This document shows, one piece after another, positions 40,894 to 50,482 of a DNA stretch of 53,899 nt. The stretch comes from Chloroflexota bacterium (GTDB taxonomy: Bacteria > Chloroflexota > Anaerolineae > Anaerolineales > VGOW01), in the NCBI GenBank assembly GCA_016197225.1, contig JACPWC010000060.1, positions 1 through 53,899 on the forward strand, in the 5' to 3' direction. The position numbers and the translations under genes were made by a program. Positions within the stretch are counted from its first letter, which is position 1; the number at the start of each line of letters is the position of its first letter. Below the pieces are notes generated by a model. That model did no database searches. It saw only the letters and a list, made by a program, of their open reading frames with translations, and was not told the DNA's origin.

Positions 40894-42264
40894 TTAGGCG
40901 GCTTCACTCGCCACCTGCGCCTCTTTGATCGCTCGTGGGACGTTCACCGTCACCAAAATCCCCAGCCCCACCACGAACAACACGATAAGCGACAGGATGC
41001 CGGTGCGGAAACTCCGGGTGATGTCGTTAACGCGGGCAAAGATAAACGGCCCCATCCACGACGTGCCGCGCTCGCTGACTTCGTAGAACGAGAAGAACTC
41101 GGCCTCGCGTCCCTTCGGGATCATCTGCGAGAAAATACTCCGACTGAGGGCCTGGCTTCCGCCCAAAATCAGGGCCACCACAAAGGCCAGCAACCAGAAC
41201 TCCAACTCGCGTTGGGCGATTTTCAACCCCGGCACAATCGCCGTGCTCTTCATTCCGGCATAAGCGTAAACAACTACCACGCACCAGATGATGAGGCTGG
41301 TAATGAGCGCCCGCACCGCGCCCATCTTCCCAGCCAGCCAGCCATAGAGGTAAGCGCCAAAGAAGGCCACCGCCTGAATCATCAAGATCACCAGGATGCG
41401 ATTCGTCGCATTCATCCCCAGCTCCTCGGCGGCAAACACGGCGGCAATAACGATCACGGTTTGAATACCGTCGTTGAAAAACAAGTAGGCGATCAAATAG
41501 CGCACCGTCTCCGGAAACTTGTTCACCTCGCGGAAAGTGCCGGCCAATTGCTTGAAGCCGATGGTGAGATAGCTCTCGCCCGCCGGCAGAGGCTTGGCCG
41601 CGTGGCGCGGGCGAAGCGTGTTAAACGTCACTTGCGCGAACAGCAACCACCACAGCCCGGCTGAGGCCAGGCAGATGCGGGCCGCCAGCGCGCCGTCTTT
41701 CATGAGCGAAAACAGAACCAGGTTGAGCAGAAGCAAGAGGCCGCCGCCCGCATAACCCAGGGCAAACCCTGCCGACGAGACGCTGTCCCGTTTGTCTTCG
41801 CTGGCAATGTCCGGCAGGTAGGCGTTATAAAACACGACCGCCGCCCCAAACGCCAGGTTGGCGATGATGAACAGCAAGCCGCCCAGCAGATAGGTGTCTT
41901 GAACAAGAAAAATCAAGGCCAGCGTGGCAACAGCGCCGATGGTGGCAAACAACTGCATCATCCGCTTGCGCAAGTGCGAATAATCGGCGATGGCCCCCAG
42001 AATGGGCAGAAAGAAGACCTGAAGAAGCACCGAAATCGAAACGCAGTAGGTAAACAACGAGTCGAAGCGGATGCCGCCAAACAGAGGCAGGGTGAAGATG
42101 ATACCGTTGGCGTCGGCGGCGTTCTCGGCCAGGTTGGTCAGGTAGGGGCCAAGAAAGACGGTGACGACGGTGGTGCTAAAGGCCGAGTTGGCCCAGTCGT
42201 ACATCGTCCAGCCAAAAATCTCGCGCTTGTCGTTGACGGGTACAGCCATTGATGCAGTTGCCAT
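40894..42264 (-). CDS. Atg22/UMF1-like MFS transporter
   Basis: This 456-residue protein has about 12 membrane helices and the family start FGWTMYDWANSAFSTTVVTVFLGPYLT, with TLRPRHAAKPLPAG in the central loop. The family includes vacuolar amino-acid exporters in fungi; the bacterial substrate is unknown. The start at 42264 has a GGAGGCAATC Shine-Dalgarno; an earlier in-frame ATG would read through about 40 residues without similarity. It is divergent from the dipeptidase gene. Confidence 0.8.
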   Translation of the reverse strand: MATASMAVPVNDKREIFGWTMYDWANSAFSTTVVTVFLGPYLTNLAENAADANGIIFTLPLFGGIRFDSLFTYCVSISVLLQVFFLPILGAIADYSHLRKRMMQLFATIGAVATLALIFLVQDTYLLGGLLFIIANLAFGAAVVFYNAYLPDIASEDKRDSVSSAGFALGYAGGGLLLLLNLVLFSLMKDGALAARICLASAGLWWLLFAQVTFNTLRPRHAAKPLPAGESYLTIGFKQLAGTFREVNKFPETVRYLIAYLFFNDGIQTVIVIAAVFAAEELGMNATNRILVILMIQAVAFFGAYLYGWLAGKMGAVRALITSLIIWCVVVVYAYAGMKSTAIVPGLKIAQRELEFWLLAFVVALILGGSQALSRSIFSQMIPKGREAEFFSFYEVSERGTSWMGPFIFARVNDITRSFRTGILSLIVLFVVGLGILVTVNVPRAIKEAQVASEAA

Positions 42265-42377
42265 GATTGCCTCCAGAGATGGGGATGCGGCTAATATAGT
42301 CGAAATCGGCTTGGAGCGAAAGCTCACAAATGAAACCCCCGCCGCGCAAACAAGTTCCGGGCTTCTTTCAGTCCCGC

Positions 42378-42406
42378 TTGACAACGTCTCCTCTTCTGAC
42401 TACCAT
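42378..42406 (+). promoter_or_regulatory. Promoter of the dipeptidase gene, leaderless type
   Basis: TTGACA (42378-42383) is 17 bases from TACCAT (42401-42406), and the ATG at 42414 follows 7 bases later, so transcription would start at or next to the start codon. Confidence 0.5.
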
Positions 42407-42413
42407 CCGCGCC

Positions 42414-43508
42414 ATGCCTACTAACCTCATCATTGACGCTCACCAGGACCTGGCCTGGAACGCCTTGACCTTCGGGCGCGATTACACCAAGTCGGCGCTA
42501 GCCACCCGCCAGGCCGAAAGCAACAACTCGGCCCCGTCGCACAACGGCAACTCTCTTCTTGGCCTGGGCGACTATTTGCTCGGCCATGTCGCCGTCATCT
42601 TCGGCACACTTTACGCCTCACCCACCCGCCACAAAATGGGCGAGTGGGATCGCCTCTCTTACGCCGACTCGGGACAGGCCCACCGCTTCTACTTGCAACA
42701 ACTCGATTACTATCACCAACTGACCGACACCTGCCCCTCCTTTAAATTAATTGGCGATCGGGGCGACCTGGAGCAAGTGCTCGACTCATGGTCAGCCGCC
42801 GACTTGGAAAATCGGCGGGTCGGCCTCGTGCCCCTGATGGAAGGCGCGGACGCCATCCGCGAACCTCAAGAGGCCGAGTGGTGGATGGAACGCGGGGTGC
42901 GCATTGTGGGCCTGGCCTGGGCCGCCACCCGCTACGCCGGCGGAACCGGCGAACCCGGCCCGCTCACGCCCGAAGGCCGCCGCCTGCTCGGCGTGCTGGC
43001 CGACCTCGGCCTCATCCTCGATCTCTCGCACGCCTCCGACGAATCCTTCCTCGAAGCCCTCGACTTGTTTGAAGGCGTGGTCATTGCCTCGCACGCCAAC
43101 CCGCGCGCCGTGCTCAAAGGCAACGTTCGCCGCCCGGAGCGTTTTCTTTCCGACGAGATGATCCGGCGGCTGGCCGCGCGCGGCGGCGTGACCGGCATTG
43201 TGCCTTACAACCGATTCCTCAAAGCAGATTGGGCCGAGTCCGATGGCAAGAACGCCGTGACGCTGACGGAGGTGACGGCGATGATCGATCACGTTTGCCA
43301 GGTGGCGGGTAGCGCCGATCACGTTGCCATCGGCTCCGACTTCGACGGTGGCTTTGGCGTGGAGAGTGTGCCAGCCGAGATTGACACCGCCGCCGACCTG
43401 GGCCTGATCGGCGCGGCGCTGAAAGAATGCGGCTACACCGAGGCCGACGTGGAAAAGGTGATGAGCGGTAACTGGCTCAACATTCTGAGGCGGGGTCTCC
43501 CGGCATGA
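42414..43508 (+). CDS. Membrane dipeptidase family (renal-dipeptidase-like)
   Basis: This 364-residue zinc peptidase of family M19 hydrolyses dipeptides. Metal ligands are visible in IDAHQDLAW, in LMEGAD and in LDLSHASDES, with a further His in IASHANPRAV. The C terminus includes VAIGSDFDGGFG, typical of the family. No signal peptide is present, so it is cytoplasmic. It overlaps the next gene by 4 bases (ATGA). Confidence 0.85.
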   Translation: MPTNLIIDAHQDLAWNALTFGRDYTKSALATRQAESNNSAPSHNGNSLLGLGDYLLGHVAVIFGTLYASPTRHKMGEWDRLSYADSGQAHRFYLQQLDYYHQLTDTCPSFKLIGDRGDLEQVLDSWSAADLENRRVGLVPLMEGADAIREPQEAEWWMERGVRIVGLAWAATRYAGGTGEPGPLTPEGRRLLGVLADLGLILDLSHASDESFLEALDLFEGVVIASHANPRAVLKGNVRRPERFLSDEMIRRLAARGGVTGIVPYNRFLKADWAESDGKNAVTLTEVTAMIDHVCQVAGSADHVAIGSDFDGGFGVESVPAEIDTAADLGLIGAALKECGYTEADVEKVMSGNWLNILRRGLPA

Positions 43509-43942
43509 AGACCCCGCCGCTCGAGGACACCCGCCTCGCCCGCGCCGCCATCGCTCTGATCGTCGCCGGATTCTTCGTCTTCGTCATCGGCATCTTCCCT
43601 GAGATCGTCCGCCTCAACCTCACGCCCGGCTTTGGCATCATCCAAATTTTTACATTTTTGCTGGGCCTCGGCTGGATGACTCTGGGCGGCTATGTCTACG
43701 CATATGCCACCCGCCGCCGCGCGCGCGAGCGGCGGCTGAGGCATGACATTGGCATCCGGCTGATCGCCACCGGCTACGTGTTGTGTTGCGTCGCCGCCCT
43801 GGCTGACATTTTGGGCATTGGCAGTCACAACATCCCCGAAAGCCTGCCCTTCTTTGGCCTGTGGCAAAGCGGCGGCGTCCTGCTGGGCGTGCTGGTCATT
43901 ATCTTCGGCCTGTTCCTCTACGTAATGAAAGTGGACGATTAA
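43505..43942 (+). CDS. Small membrane protein, unknown
   Basis: This 145-residue protein has four predicted membrane helices with short loops (RRRARERRLRHD is the only charged loop). I do not recognise a family. Coupling to the dipeptidase by a 4-base overlap suggests co-expression and possibly related work at the membrane. Confidence 0.65.
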   Translation: MKTPPLEDTRLARAAIALIVAGFFVFVIGIFPEIVRLNLTPGFGIIQIFTFLLGLGWMTLGGYVYAYATRRRARERRLRHDIGIRLIATGYVLCCVAALADILGIGSHNIPESLPFFGLWQSGGVLLGVLVIIFGLFLYVMKVDD

Positions 43943-44048
43943 CTGGAGAATTGTCATTTGTCACCCTCAGAAGGTTGCTTTTCTCCCTCGCTCCGCTCTT
44001 CCCACTCGCGCTATAATCTCGCCGGATTCCAGAAGGAGGCCGCGTACC

Positions 44049-44477
44049 ATGAAAATCAGCAATATTCTGGCTACCAAAGGCAATAACGTCGTCACTATCC
44101 AGCAGGATCAGACGATCAAAGAAGCCGTTGGCCTGCTGGCCTCGCGCAAAATTGGGGCGCTGGTGGTGCTCGACGCCGCCGGCCAGTTGGCCGGCATCCT
44201 TTCCGAACGCGACATCGTCCGCATCGCCGCCGCCCAGGCCGAGCCTTTTTCTGCGCGCGTGAGTCAGGCCATGACAAACGTCGTCGTCACCGGAACGCCT
44301 AACGACGATCTCAAATCCGTCCTGCAAACGATGACCGAAAAACGGTTTCGCCACCTGCCGATCCTGGAAAACGGCAAACTGATCGGCATCATCTCCATCG
44401 GTGATTTGGTCAAGGCTCAACTCGACGAGTACGAGGGCGAGATCGACTCACTGCAGACCCATATCGCGAAAGGGTAA
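44049..44477 (+). CDS. CBS-domain pair protein
   Basis: This 142-residue protein consists of two CBS motifs (about 8-65 and 75-130), with IGALVVLDAAGQLAGILSERDIVR and RHLPILENGKLIGIISIGDLVK. Such stand-alone pairs bind adenine nucleotides and tune partner enzymes. The Shine-Dalgarno AGAAGGAGG is strong. The next gene, a ferredoxin reductase, starts 10 bases after the stop. Confidence 0.85.
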   Translation: MKISNILATKGNNVVTIQQDQTIKEAVGLLASRKIGALVVLDAAGQLAGILSERDIVRIAAAQAEPFSARVSQAMTNVVVTGTPNDDLKSVLQTMTEKRFRHLPILENGKLIGIISIGDLVKAQLDEYEGEIDSLQTHIAKG

Positions 44478-44487
44478 CCCGCCACTC

Positions 44488-45891
44488 ATGACCCAGCCCG
44501 GCACGTCAACCCAACCCCTCCGAGTCGCCATCCTCGGCTCCGGCCCGGCGGCTTTTTACGCCGCCGATCATCTGCTCAAGCAAAACGGCCTCGTCGTCGA
44601 AGTAGACATGTTCGACCGCCTGCCCACGCCCTTCGGCCTGGTGCGCGGCGGCGTCGCCCCCGATCACCAAAAGATCAAATCCGTCACCAAAGTCTACGAC
44701 AAGATCGCCGCCGACCCGCACTTCCGCTTTTACGGTAACGTCGCGTTCGGCCAGCACCTCAAGCTGGCCGACCTCAAGGCCCACTATCACCAGATTCTTT
44801 ATGCCACCGGCGCCCAAACCGACCGCCGCATGGGCGTCCCTGGCGAAGACCTCAAAGGTAGTCACCCGGCCACCGAATTTGTGGCCTGGTACAACGGCCA
44901 CCCCGATTATCGCGACTATCAATTTGATCTGTCACAGGAACGGGTCGCCGTCGTGGGCGTGGGCAACGTGGCAATAGACGTGGCCCGCATCCTCTGCCGC
45001 ACGCCCGAAGAACTGGCCGACACCGACATCGCTGATTACGCCCTCGAAGCTCTGCGGAACAGCAAGGTGAAAGAAGTGTATCTGCTTGGCCGGCGCGGCC
45101 CGGCCCAGGCCGCCTTCACCAACCCCGAAGTGAAAGAGGTGGGCGAGATGGAAGACGCCGACTGCCTGACTCTGGCCGACGAAGTGGCGCTGGACGAACT
45201 GAGCAAGGCCGACCTGGACAAAGGCATGGATCAGGCCCTCAATAAAAAAGTGGATATGTTGCAAAGCTACGCCAAGCGAAAATCCACCGGCAAGTCGCGC
45301 AAGCTGATCATTCGCTTCCTCGTCTCGCCCACTGAACTCGTGGGCGATGAAAACGGGCGCGCGGCCAACATGAAGCTGGTGCGCAACGTCCTCTATCGCA
45401 CTGACGCCGGAACCCTCAGCCCCAAAGCTACTGACCAGACCGAAGAACTGCCCGTCGGCCTCGTCTTCCGATCCGTTGGCTATCGCGGCGTGCCTCTGCC
45501 CGAAGTGCCGTTTCACGACAAGTGGGGAGTCATCCTCAACGAAAAGGGCCGGGTGATCGACTCTGACACAAAGCAGGCCCGCCCCGGCGAATACACGGCT
45601 GGCTGGATCAAGCGCGGGCCGAGCGGCGTAATCGGCACCAACAAACCCGACTCGGTGGAAACGGTGGTGGGCATGATGGAAGACCTGTCGAACGGGGCCT
45701 TCAACCAGCCCGTTCAGCCTGAAGTGGCCGCCGCCGAAGCCCTGGTGCGCCAGCGCCAGCCCCACTACTTCACCTACGCCGACTGGCTGAAGCTGGACGA
45801 ACTGGAGCAGGCCAACGGCAAAGCCATTGGCCGCCCGCGCCTCAAGTTCACTTGTGTTGAAGAGATGTTGAAGGCGTTGGGGAAATCGTAG
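44488..45891 (+). CDS. FprA-type ferredoxin/adrenodoxin-NADP reductase
   Basis: This 467-residue flavoprotein resembles mycobacterial FprA and adrenodoxin reductase, transferring electrons between NADPH and ferredoxin-like proteins. Visible are the FAD motif VAILGSGPAAFYAADHLL, FGLVRGGVAPDHQKIK, YATGAQTDR, the NADP motif VVGVGNVAIDVARILCR and, near the end, GWIKRGPSGVIGTNKPDS. No ferredoxin gene is adjacent. The start at 44488 avoids overlapping the CBS gene. Confidence 0.88.
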   Translation: MTQPGTSTQPLRVAILGSGPAAFYAADHLLKQNGLVVEVDMFDRLPTPFGLVRGGVAPDHQKIKSVTKVYDKIAADPHFRFYGNVAFGQHLKLADLKAHYHQILYATGAQTDRRMGVPGEDLKGSHPATEFVAWYNGHPDYRDYQFDLSQERVAVVGVGNVAIDVARILCRTPEELADTDIADYALEALRNSKVKEVYLLGRRGPAQAAFTNPEVKEVGEMEDADCLTLADEVALDELSKADLDKGMDQALNKKVDMLQSYAKRKSTGKSRKLIIRFLVSPTELVGDENGRAANMKLVRNVLYRTDAGTLSPKATDQTEELPVGLVFRSVGYRGVPLPEVPFHDKWGVILNEKGRVIDSDTKQARPGEYTAGWIKRGPSGVIGTNKPDSVETVVGMMEDLSNGAFNQPVQPEVAAAEALVRQRQPHYFTYADWLKLDELEQANGKAIGRPRLKFTCVEEMLKALGKS

Positions 45892-45907
45892 CGCCGACTC
45901 TGGCCTC

Positions 45908-47218
45908 TCAAGTCGAATACATTAACGCCACAGCCACGTCATTGACATTGGTCCCGGTCGGGCCGGTGAGAATCAAATCGTCCAGCCTGGCGAAAAAAGT
46001 GTGGCTGTCATTCCGATTCAGAAAACGGGCAGGGTCAAGCCCCAGCGCCCGTGCCCGCTCACACGTCTCGCCGGTCACGTAAGCGCCCGCCGCCGGAGTC
46101 GGGCCGTCAATACCATCTGTAGCAAAGGCGGCCAGGGCGACCTTCTCAAAACCGTTCATCGCAATGGCCGCCGCCAACGCCAATTCCTGATTGCGCCCGC
46201 CGAGTCCGTTCCCTCTCACCATTACCGTCGTTTCGCCGCCGAAAATAATGCATTGAGGCCGCGTATGCCCGAACCACTGTCGAGCCAGCGTTCCTATTCT
46301 TTGGCCGACCTCGCGGGCTTCCCCTTGCACGCCGGTCTCCACGCACGCCACCGCAAAGCCGGACGCTTTAGCGGCGGCTTCCACGGCCTCCACTGCCAAC
46401 AGATTACTTCCGATGATTGTATGACTCACCAGCGCCAGCAACGGGTCGCCGGGTTTTAGAGTCTCGTTCTCCCCGCTCGTCAAATGACGGCGAACGGCAT
46501 CAACCGCCAGGCCGTATTTGTCGAGCACCTTCAGAGCGTCGGCATAAGTCGTCGGGTCGGGCGAGACCGAGCCGGAGGCAATCACGTCCAGCGGGTCGCC
46601 GATCACGTCGGACAGGATGAAGGCTTGAACCCGGGCCGGGGCGATGAGGCGCAGAAGCCCCCCGCCCTTCAATTGCTCACAATGCTTTCGCACCGCATTC
46701 AATTCCTGGATAGTCGCGCCGGATTTGAGCAAGGCATCCGTCGTGATCTGCAAATCGGCCAGGGTGAGGCCGGCGACGGGCAGGGTGAGATGGGCGGAGC
46801 CGCCGCCGGAGACGAGGGCGATGACGAGATCACCGGCGCCGACTTGCGTTGCGATCCTGGCGATGGCCTGCGCGGCCAGAAGGTTGCGTTCGTCGGGCAA
46901 CGGGTGCGCGGCCGGGTAAAGTTGAAATGGCAGAGCGCGGCGGGTCGCCTCATCCACTTGCGCCAAACGCTCCGGCGGGGCGGCAACGGCTCCGCCCGCG
47001 AGGCGCTGGCCGAGTTGCGACTCGAGGGCCAGCGCCATCTCCAGCGCGGCCTTGCCAATGCCAATCACCCAGCAATGCCGCGCTTGTTCGAGCGAGGCGG
47101 CGAGGATGGGCAGGTGAGCCAACAAGCGAACCTTTGGATCTGCGGCGCGCAAAGCGGCCTCAATCAATGTATTGAGGTGCGCTCGATAATTTTGATGGTT
47201 GCGCTCTCTCAAAGGCAT
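45908..47218 (-). CDS. Glycerate 2-kinase (DUF4147/MOFRL family)
   Basis: This 436-residue enzyme would phosphorylate D-glycerate to 2-phosphoglycerate. It has the N-terminal DUF4147 domain (IGIGKAALEMALALE and VSGGGSAHLTLPVAGLTLADLQ) and the C-terminal MOFRL domain (GGETTVMVRGNGLGGRNQELALAAA and ATDGIDGPTPAAGAYV). It could channel glycerate into glycolysis. It converges on the reductase gene, with 16 bases between stops. Confidence 0.87.
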   Translation of the reverse strand: MPLRERNHQNYRAHLNTLIEAALRAADPKVRLLAHLPILAASLEQARHCWVIGIGKAALEMALALESQLGQRLAGGAVAAPPERLAQVDEATRRALPFQLYPAAHPLPDERNLLAAQAIARIATQVGAGDLVIALVSGGGSAHLTLPVAGLTLADLQITTDALLKSGATIQELNAVRKHCEQLKGGGLLRLIAPARVQAFILSDVIGDPLDVIASGSVSPDPTTYADALKVLDKYGLAVDAVRRHLTSGENETLKPGDPLLALVSHTIIGSNLLAVEAVEAAAKASGFAVACVETGVQGEAREVGQRIGTLARQWFGHTRPQCIIFGGETTVMVRGNGLGGRNQELALAAAIAMNGFEKVALAAFATDGIDGPTPAAGAYVTGETCERARALGLDPARFLNRNDSHTFFARLDDLILTGPTGTNVNDVAVALMYST

Positions 47219-47305
47219 TACCGGTTGAGGCGTTGCGATGGACGACGGCGGCGGGCAGTTTGCCCCAAAAGACTTCGAGCGGTTGCAGGCGCAGGCAATC
47301 GTGGT

Positions 47306-48043
47306 TTAGGCCGGCCCGTATTGCTGAAGCCACCACTGCTTCAGCGGAATGTCACTTTGCGAGACCACTTCGTAAAACGCCGCGATGTCGAATGGCACGC
47401 GGCGCAGGTCAACGCTCACCACCCCGCTCTCCCAACTCACAATCGCATACTCGGCCCACGGAAGCAGAGCCGGTGTTACGCCCGGCGCGGGCAGTTGGGC
47501 AAAGGCGCTCCCTACACTGCCGGGATTGATGAACAACTTCCCGCCATGTTGCCGGAGCATTTGAAGGTGCGAGTGCCCGCCAATAAAAAACGTGGCCGGT
47601 TGCCCGGCAAGCAGGCCGTCCAATTCTTCGACCGGCGTGGTGGGCAGGAGCAGGCCGATGTTGGAGCCAGGCGTACCGTGAAAACATAACACTTCCGCGC
47701 CAGGGCCGAGCGAAAGATTGAGGACGGGTTGAAACGATGCCAGGTAAGCGACATCATCCGGCGCGAGTTGGCCGGCACACCACTCCAGCGTGGGCCTGAG
47801 CGGCGGCGGGATCAGAAGTTGAGGTGCGTTGGCCGGGTTGAGCAGAGCGGCATCGTGATTGCCCATGATGCAGGCGCACCCCAGGCTTTTGAGCCGGGCG
47901 ATCACTTCCAGAGGCTGAGGGCCGATAGTGGCGACATCGCCCAGGCACACGACAGAGTCAATGTGTTGCCGGGAAAGGTCATTAAGAACGGCGTCGAGGG
48001 CGGTGTAGTGACCGTGAATGTCGGAGAGGACGGCAAGATTCAT
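47306..48043 (-). CDS. Metallophosphoesterase (YfcE/DUF2437-like)
   Basis: This 245-residue calcineurin-like phosphoesterase has the five metal motifs: LAVLSDIHGH, VVCLGDVATIGP, GNHDA, CFHGTPG and FIGGHSHLQM. It would hydrolyse phosphomonoesters or diesters; the substrate is unknown. Two starts are possible: ATG at 48043, chosen, and GTG at 48049, overlapping the stop of the upstream regulator gene. Its order after the regulator suggests one transcript. Confidence 0.82.
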   Translation of the reverse strand: MNLAVLSDIHGHYTALDAVLNDLSRQHIDSVVCLGDVATIGPQPLEVIARLKSLGCACIMGNHDAALLNPANAPQLLIPPPLRPTLEWCAGQLAPDDVAYLASFQPVLNLSLGPGAEVLCFHGTPGSNIGLLLPTTPVEELDGLLAGQPATFFIGGHSHLQMLRQHGGKLFINPGSVGSAFAQLPAPGVTPALLPWAEYAIVSWESGVVSVDLRRVPFDIAAFYEVVSQSDIPLKQWWLQQYGPA

Positions 48044-48045
48044 GA

Positions 48046-50400
48046 TCACCCTGTCTTTGCGTGTGCGGTGTGCTCTTTAACGGCTAACGCCTGCTCAGGT
48101 TGACCGTTCAGTTCGTAGGCCCAGCCCAACTGCAAATATAAATCACGGAGGTGCGCCTCGACCGCCACGCCGGCGAGTGAGGCTTCCTGCGCCAGTTGAC
48201 GGGCCTTTTCAAAATGAACCACAGCCTCGCCGGCTGCAGACAGGCGCAACGCTTCTTGCCCGGCAGCCAGGCTATAGCGGAAAGCAGCCTCTGCCAGTCC
48301 GGCGGCCAGAGCGTGGTAGGCCAACACGGCCGCGGGCTCCCGGGCCGCTTCGAGGACGTCCAACGCCCGGCGATGGAAAAGCCGCCGGCGCGCATCCCCG
48401 GCTTCAGTATAAACGACATCCCAGATCATCTGGTGCGCGAATACGTAGGCGCTGGCATCGCCAGGCTGTGCCACTTCCAGCAAGAGCTGGCCGCTGACTA
48501 ATTCGTCGAGGGCGGCCAATCCCATATCTTCGGCCACATTGGCGATCGCACACAAGCGCTCGAATGTGAGCCGGTGCTCAAGCGTCGCGCCGGCGGCCAA
48601 CAGGGTGAAGGCCTTCGGGCTGAGGCGATTCAAGCGAGAGCGGATGACGGCCCGCACGGTGGACGGGACGCGGACCGCATGGCCGAGATCGTGCTCAGCA
48701 TCCACCTCAAATGCCCATTTGCCGTCGGCCTGTCGCTTGGGATGGAGGGCGCCTCGTTCAAGTAAATCCTTCAGGGTCTCCATCAAGTAGAATGGCTGCC
48801 CGCGCGTTTCGTTGAACACCCACTGGGCGAAGTCAGCGGCGGGCGGCGCCAGCATCGAGAGCACCATTTGCACTGTATCGCGTTCACTCAACGGTTCTAG
48901 CGCGAGATGATACAGCCCAAGTTCACGCTCCACCTGCGCCAGCCACGCGAGCAGGCTCGGTCGCTCGGGTCGAGCTGAAGGCGGTAAGGTTTCTGACCGC
49001 AGGCTGACCAAGAGCAATATCCGAGCGGCGCTCTCTCGCCAGCGCCGGACGGCGTATTGCAACAGATCCAGCGTCGCGCTATCGGCCCATTGCATATCGT
49101 CCACGAACAGCACCAGCAGCGGCGGATTGGCCAGGGCCAGCGTTAAGCGCACCAGTGACTCGAATAGCTGGGTTCGGTCAGCTGGCGCCTTCAGTTGAGC
49201 GAGAGGCAATTCAGGATAACGATCGCGCAGTTCTGGGAACAACTGACTCAGCGGGGCCAGCCATGCCTCCCCCAGCCAATCCTTCAGTGCGTTGTCCCGC
49301 TCGAGCCGGGGACGGAAGGCTTCAATCAATGTCTGATAGGACATACGACTGCCACTCTCAAAAGCGCGCCCGTGGAGCGTCTCGGCTCCCTGAGCAACCG
49401 CCCAGGTCAAGAATTCCTCGGCCAGGCGTGTTTTGCCGATCCCGGCCTCGCCGCGCAGGGTCACGACCTGGGGCTGGCCTGTGGCGGCATATCCGTAGCG
49501 CTCAACCAGCACCTGATACTCAGCGGCGCGCCCAGCAAACAGGCTTTCCAAAAAGGCAACTGGAGTGTCGAGCCGGTCAAGCTGAGATACGGAGTGTGAG
49601 AGGGGGTGTTGAGTGCGAATGCGCGCAGCCAGCGCCTCGGTATCTGGCCCTGGTTCAATACTCAACTCAGCCGCCAGAACGGCGCGACACGCGTCATAGG
49701 TTTCCAAGGCCTGACCCCGCTCGCCGGCCGCGAAGTGGGCGCGCATCTTGCGGCGATAGGCCACTTCATTCAGCCCATCGAGGGCGATCCAGAGTGAGGC
49801 AGTTTCGGCGGTACTGGCGAGTTCGCCACGCGCAAATTGGATTTCGGACAGCCGGTCGAGAATCAGGCCCAGGCGGCGACGCCAAGCTTCACGTTGGACG
49901 GCGGCCCAATCGTCGAAGCCGGGCGCATCGCCGAGCGAAAACCCCGCGAGAAAATCGCCGCGGTAGCAGGCAGCAGATGACTGCAACAACAGCAGGCTGG
50001 CCGAACCTTCCGGGAGCGTCCGGCTCGAACGGTCGGCGCGGGCCTGGGTATAGGCGCGCTCCACCGTATGCAGGTCAAGGTGAATATCGGCGTCCGGATT
50101 CAGCCCCAGCGCATTGTGAGTGACTGAGAGGTAGTTGGTTTGGGCCTGGCCGCTAGCCTGGCGCAGAGCAGATTGCAGGTGGCCGAGGGTGTTGCGGAGT
50201 GAGGCGTAGCTGCGCTCGGGCTTTGCTTCCGGCCACAGGAGAGCCGCCAAATGCTCACGGGGTTGCTCTCCGCCCTCAAGCGCCAGGTAAATTAATAGGG
50301 CCGCCGTCTTGCGCGTGGGAAACGTCAGCAGTTTTTCGCCCAGGCGCACTTCCAACGGTCCTAGTGCATATAGATGCAATTGTGAGGCATGGCTTGCCAC
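48046..50400 (-). CDS. BTAD/AAA-ATPase transcriptional activator (SARP-like), short C terminus
   Basis: This 784-residue protein has a winged-helix plus BTAD region (about 1-250, with LHLYALGPLEVRLGEK and FLAGFSLGDAPGFDDWA) and an AAA-type NTPase with Walker A TLRGEAGIGKTRLAEE and Walker B LLVLFVDDMQWAD, then helical repeats. It should activate genes on nucleotide or ligand signals. The start is GTG at 50400, preceded by AAGGAG at 7 bases. A TATAAT (50438-50443) supports it. Chloroflexota relatives usually carry a long TPR tail; this one ends after about one repeat, so it may be truncated. Confidence 0.82.
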   Translation of the reverse strand: MASHASQLHLYALGPLEVRLGEKLLTFPTRKTAALLIYLALEGGEQPREHLAALLWPEAKPERSYASLRNTLGHLQSALRQASGQAQTNYLSVTHNALGLNPDADIHLDLHTVERAYTQARADRSSRTLPEGSASLLLLQSSAACYRGDFLAGFSLGDAPGFDDWAAVQREAWRRRLGLILDRLSEIQFARGELASTAETASLWIALDGLNEVAYRRKMRAHFAAGERGQALETYDACRAVLAAELSIEPGPDTEALAARIRTQHPLSHSVSQLDRLDTPVAFLESLFAGRAAEYQVLVERYGYAATGQPQVVTLRGEAGIGKTRLAEEFLTWAVAQGAETLHGRAFESGSRMSYQTLIEAFRPRLERDNALKDWLGEAWLAPLSQLFPELRDRYPELPLAQLKAPADRTQLFESLVRLTLALANPPLLVLFVDDMQWADSATLDLLQYAVRRWRESAARILLLVSLRSETLPPSARPERPSLLAWLAQVERELGLYHLALEPLSERDTVQMVLSMLAPPAADFAQWVFNETRGQPFYLMETLKDLLERGALHPKRQADGKWAFEVDAEHDLGHAVRVPSTVRAVIRSRLNRLSPKAFTLLAAGATLEHRLTFERLCAIANVAEDMGLAALDELVSGQLLLEVAQPGDASAYVFAHQMIWDVVYTEAGDARRRLFHRRALDVLEAAREPAAVLAYHALAAGLAEAAFRYSLAAGQEALRLSAAGEAVVHFEKARQLAQEASLAGVAVEAHLRDLYLQLGWAYELNGQPEQALAVKEHTAHAKTG

Positions 50401-50437
50401 CTTAGCGCTCCTTGTGACGCTTTTGAGACTCCACGTC

Positions 50438-50443
50438 ATTATA
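50438..50443 (-). promoter_or_regulatory. -10 box of the BTAD regulator gene
   Basis: TATAAT on the minus strand lies about 38 bases before the GTG start at 50400. No good -35 match is seen 16-18 bases upstream, so it may need an activator. The divergent FmdB gene starts 40 bases away. Confidence 0.4.
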
Positions 50444-50482
50444 CTCATTGTTAAGAGCAGAGTTTCATATCGAGGTTTCAAA

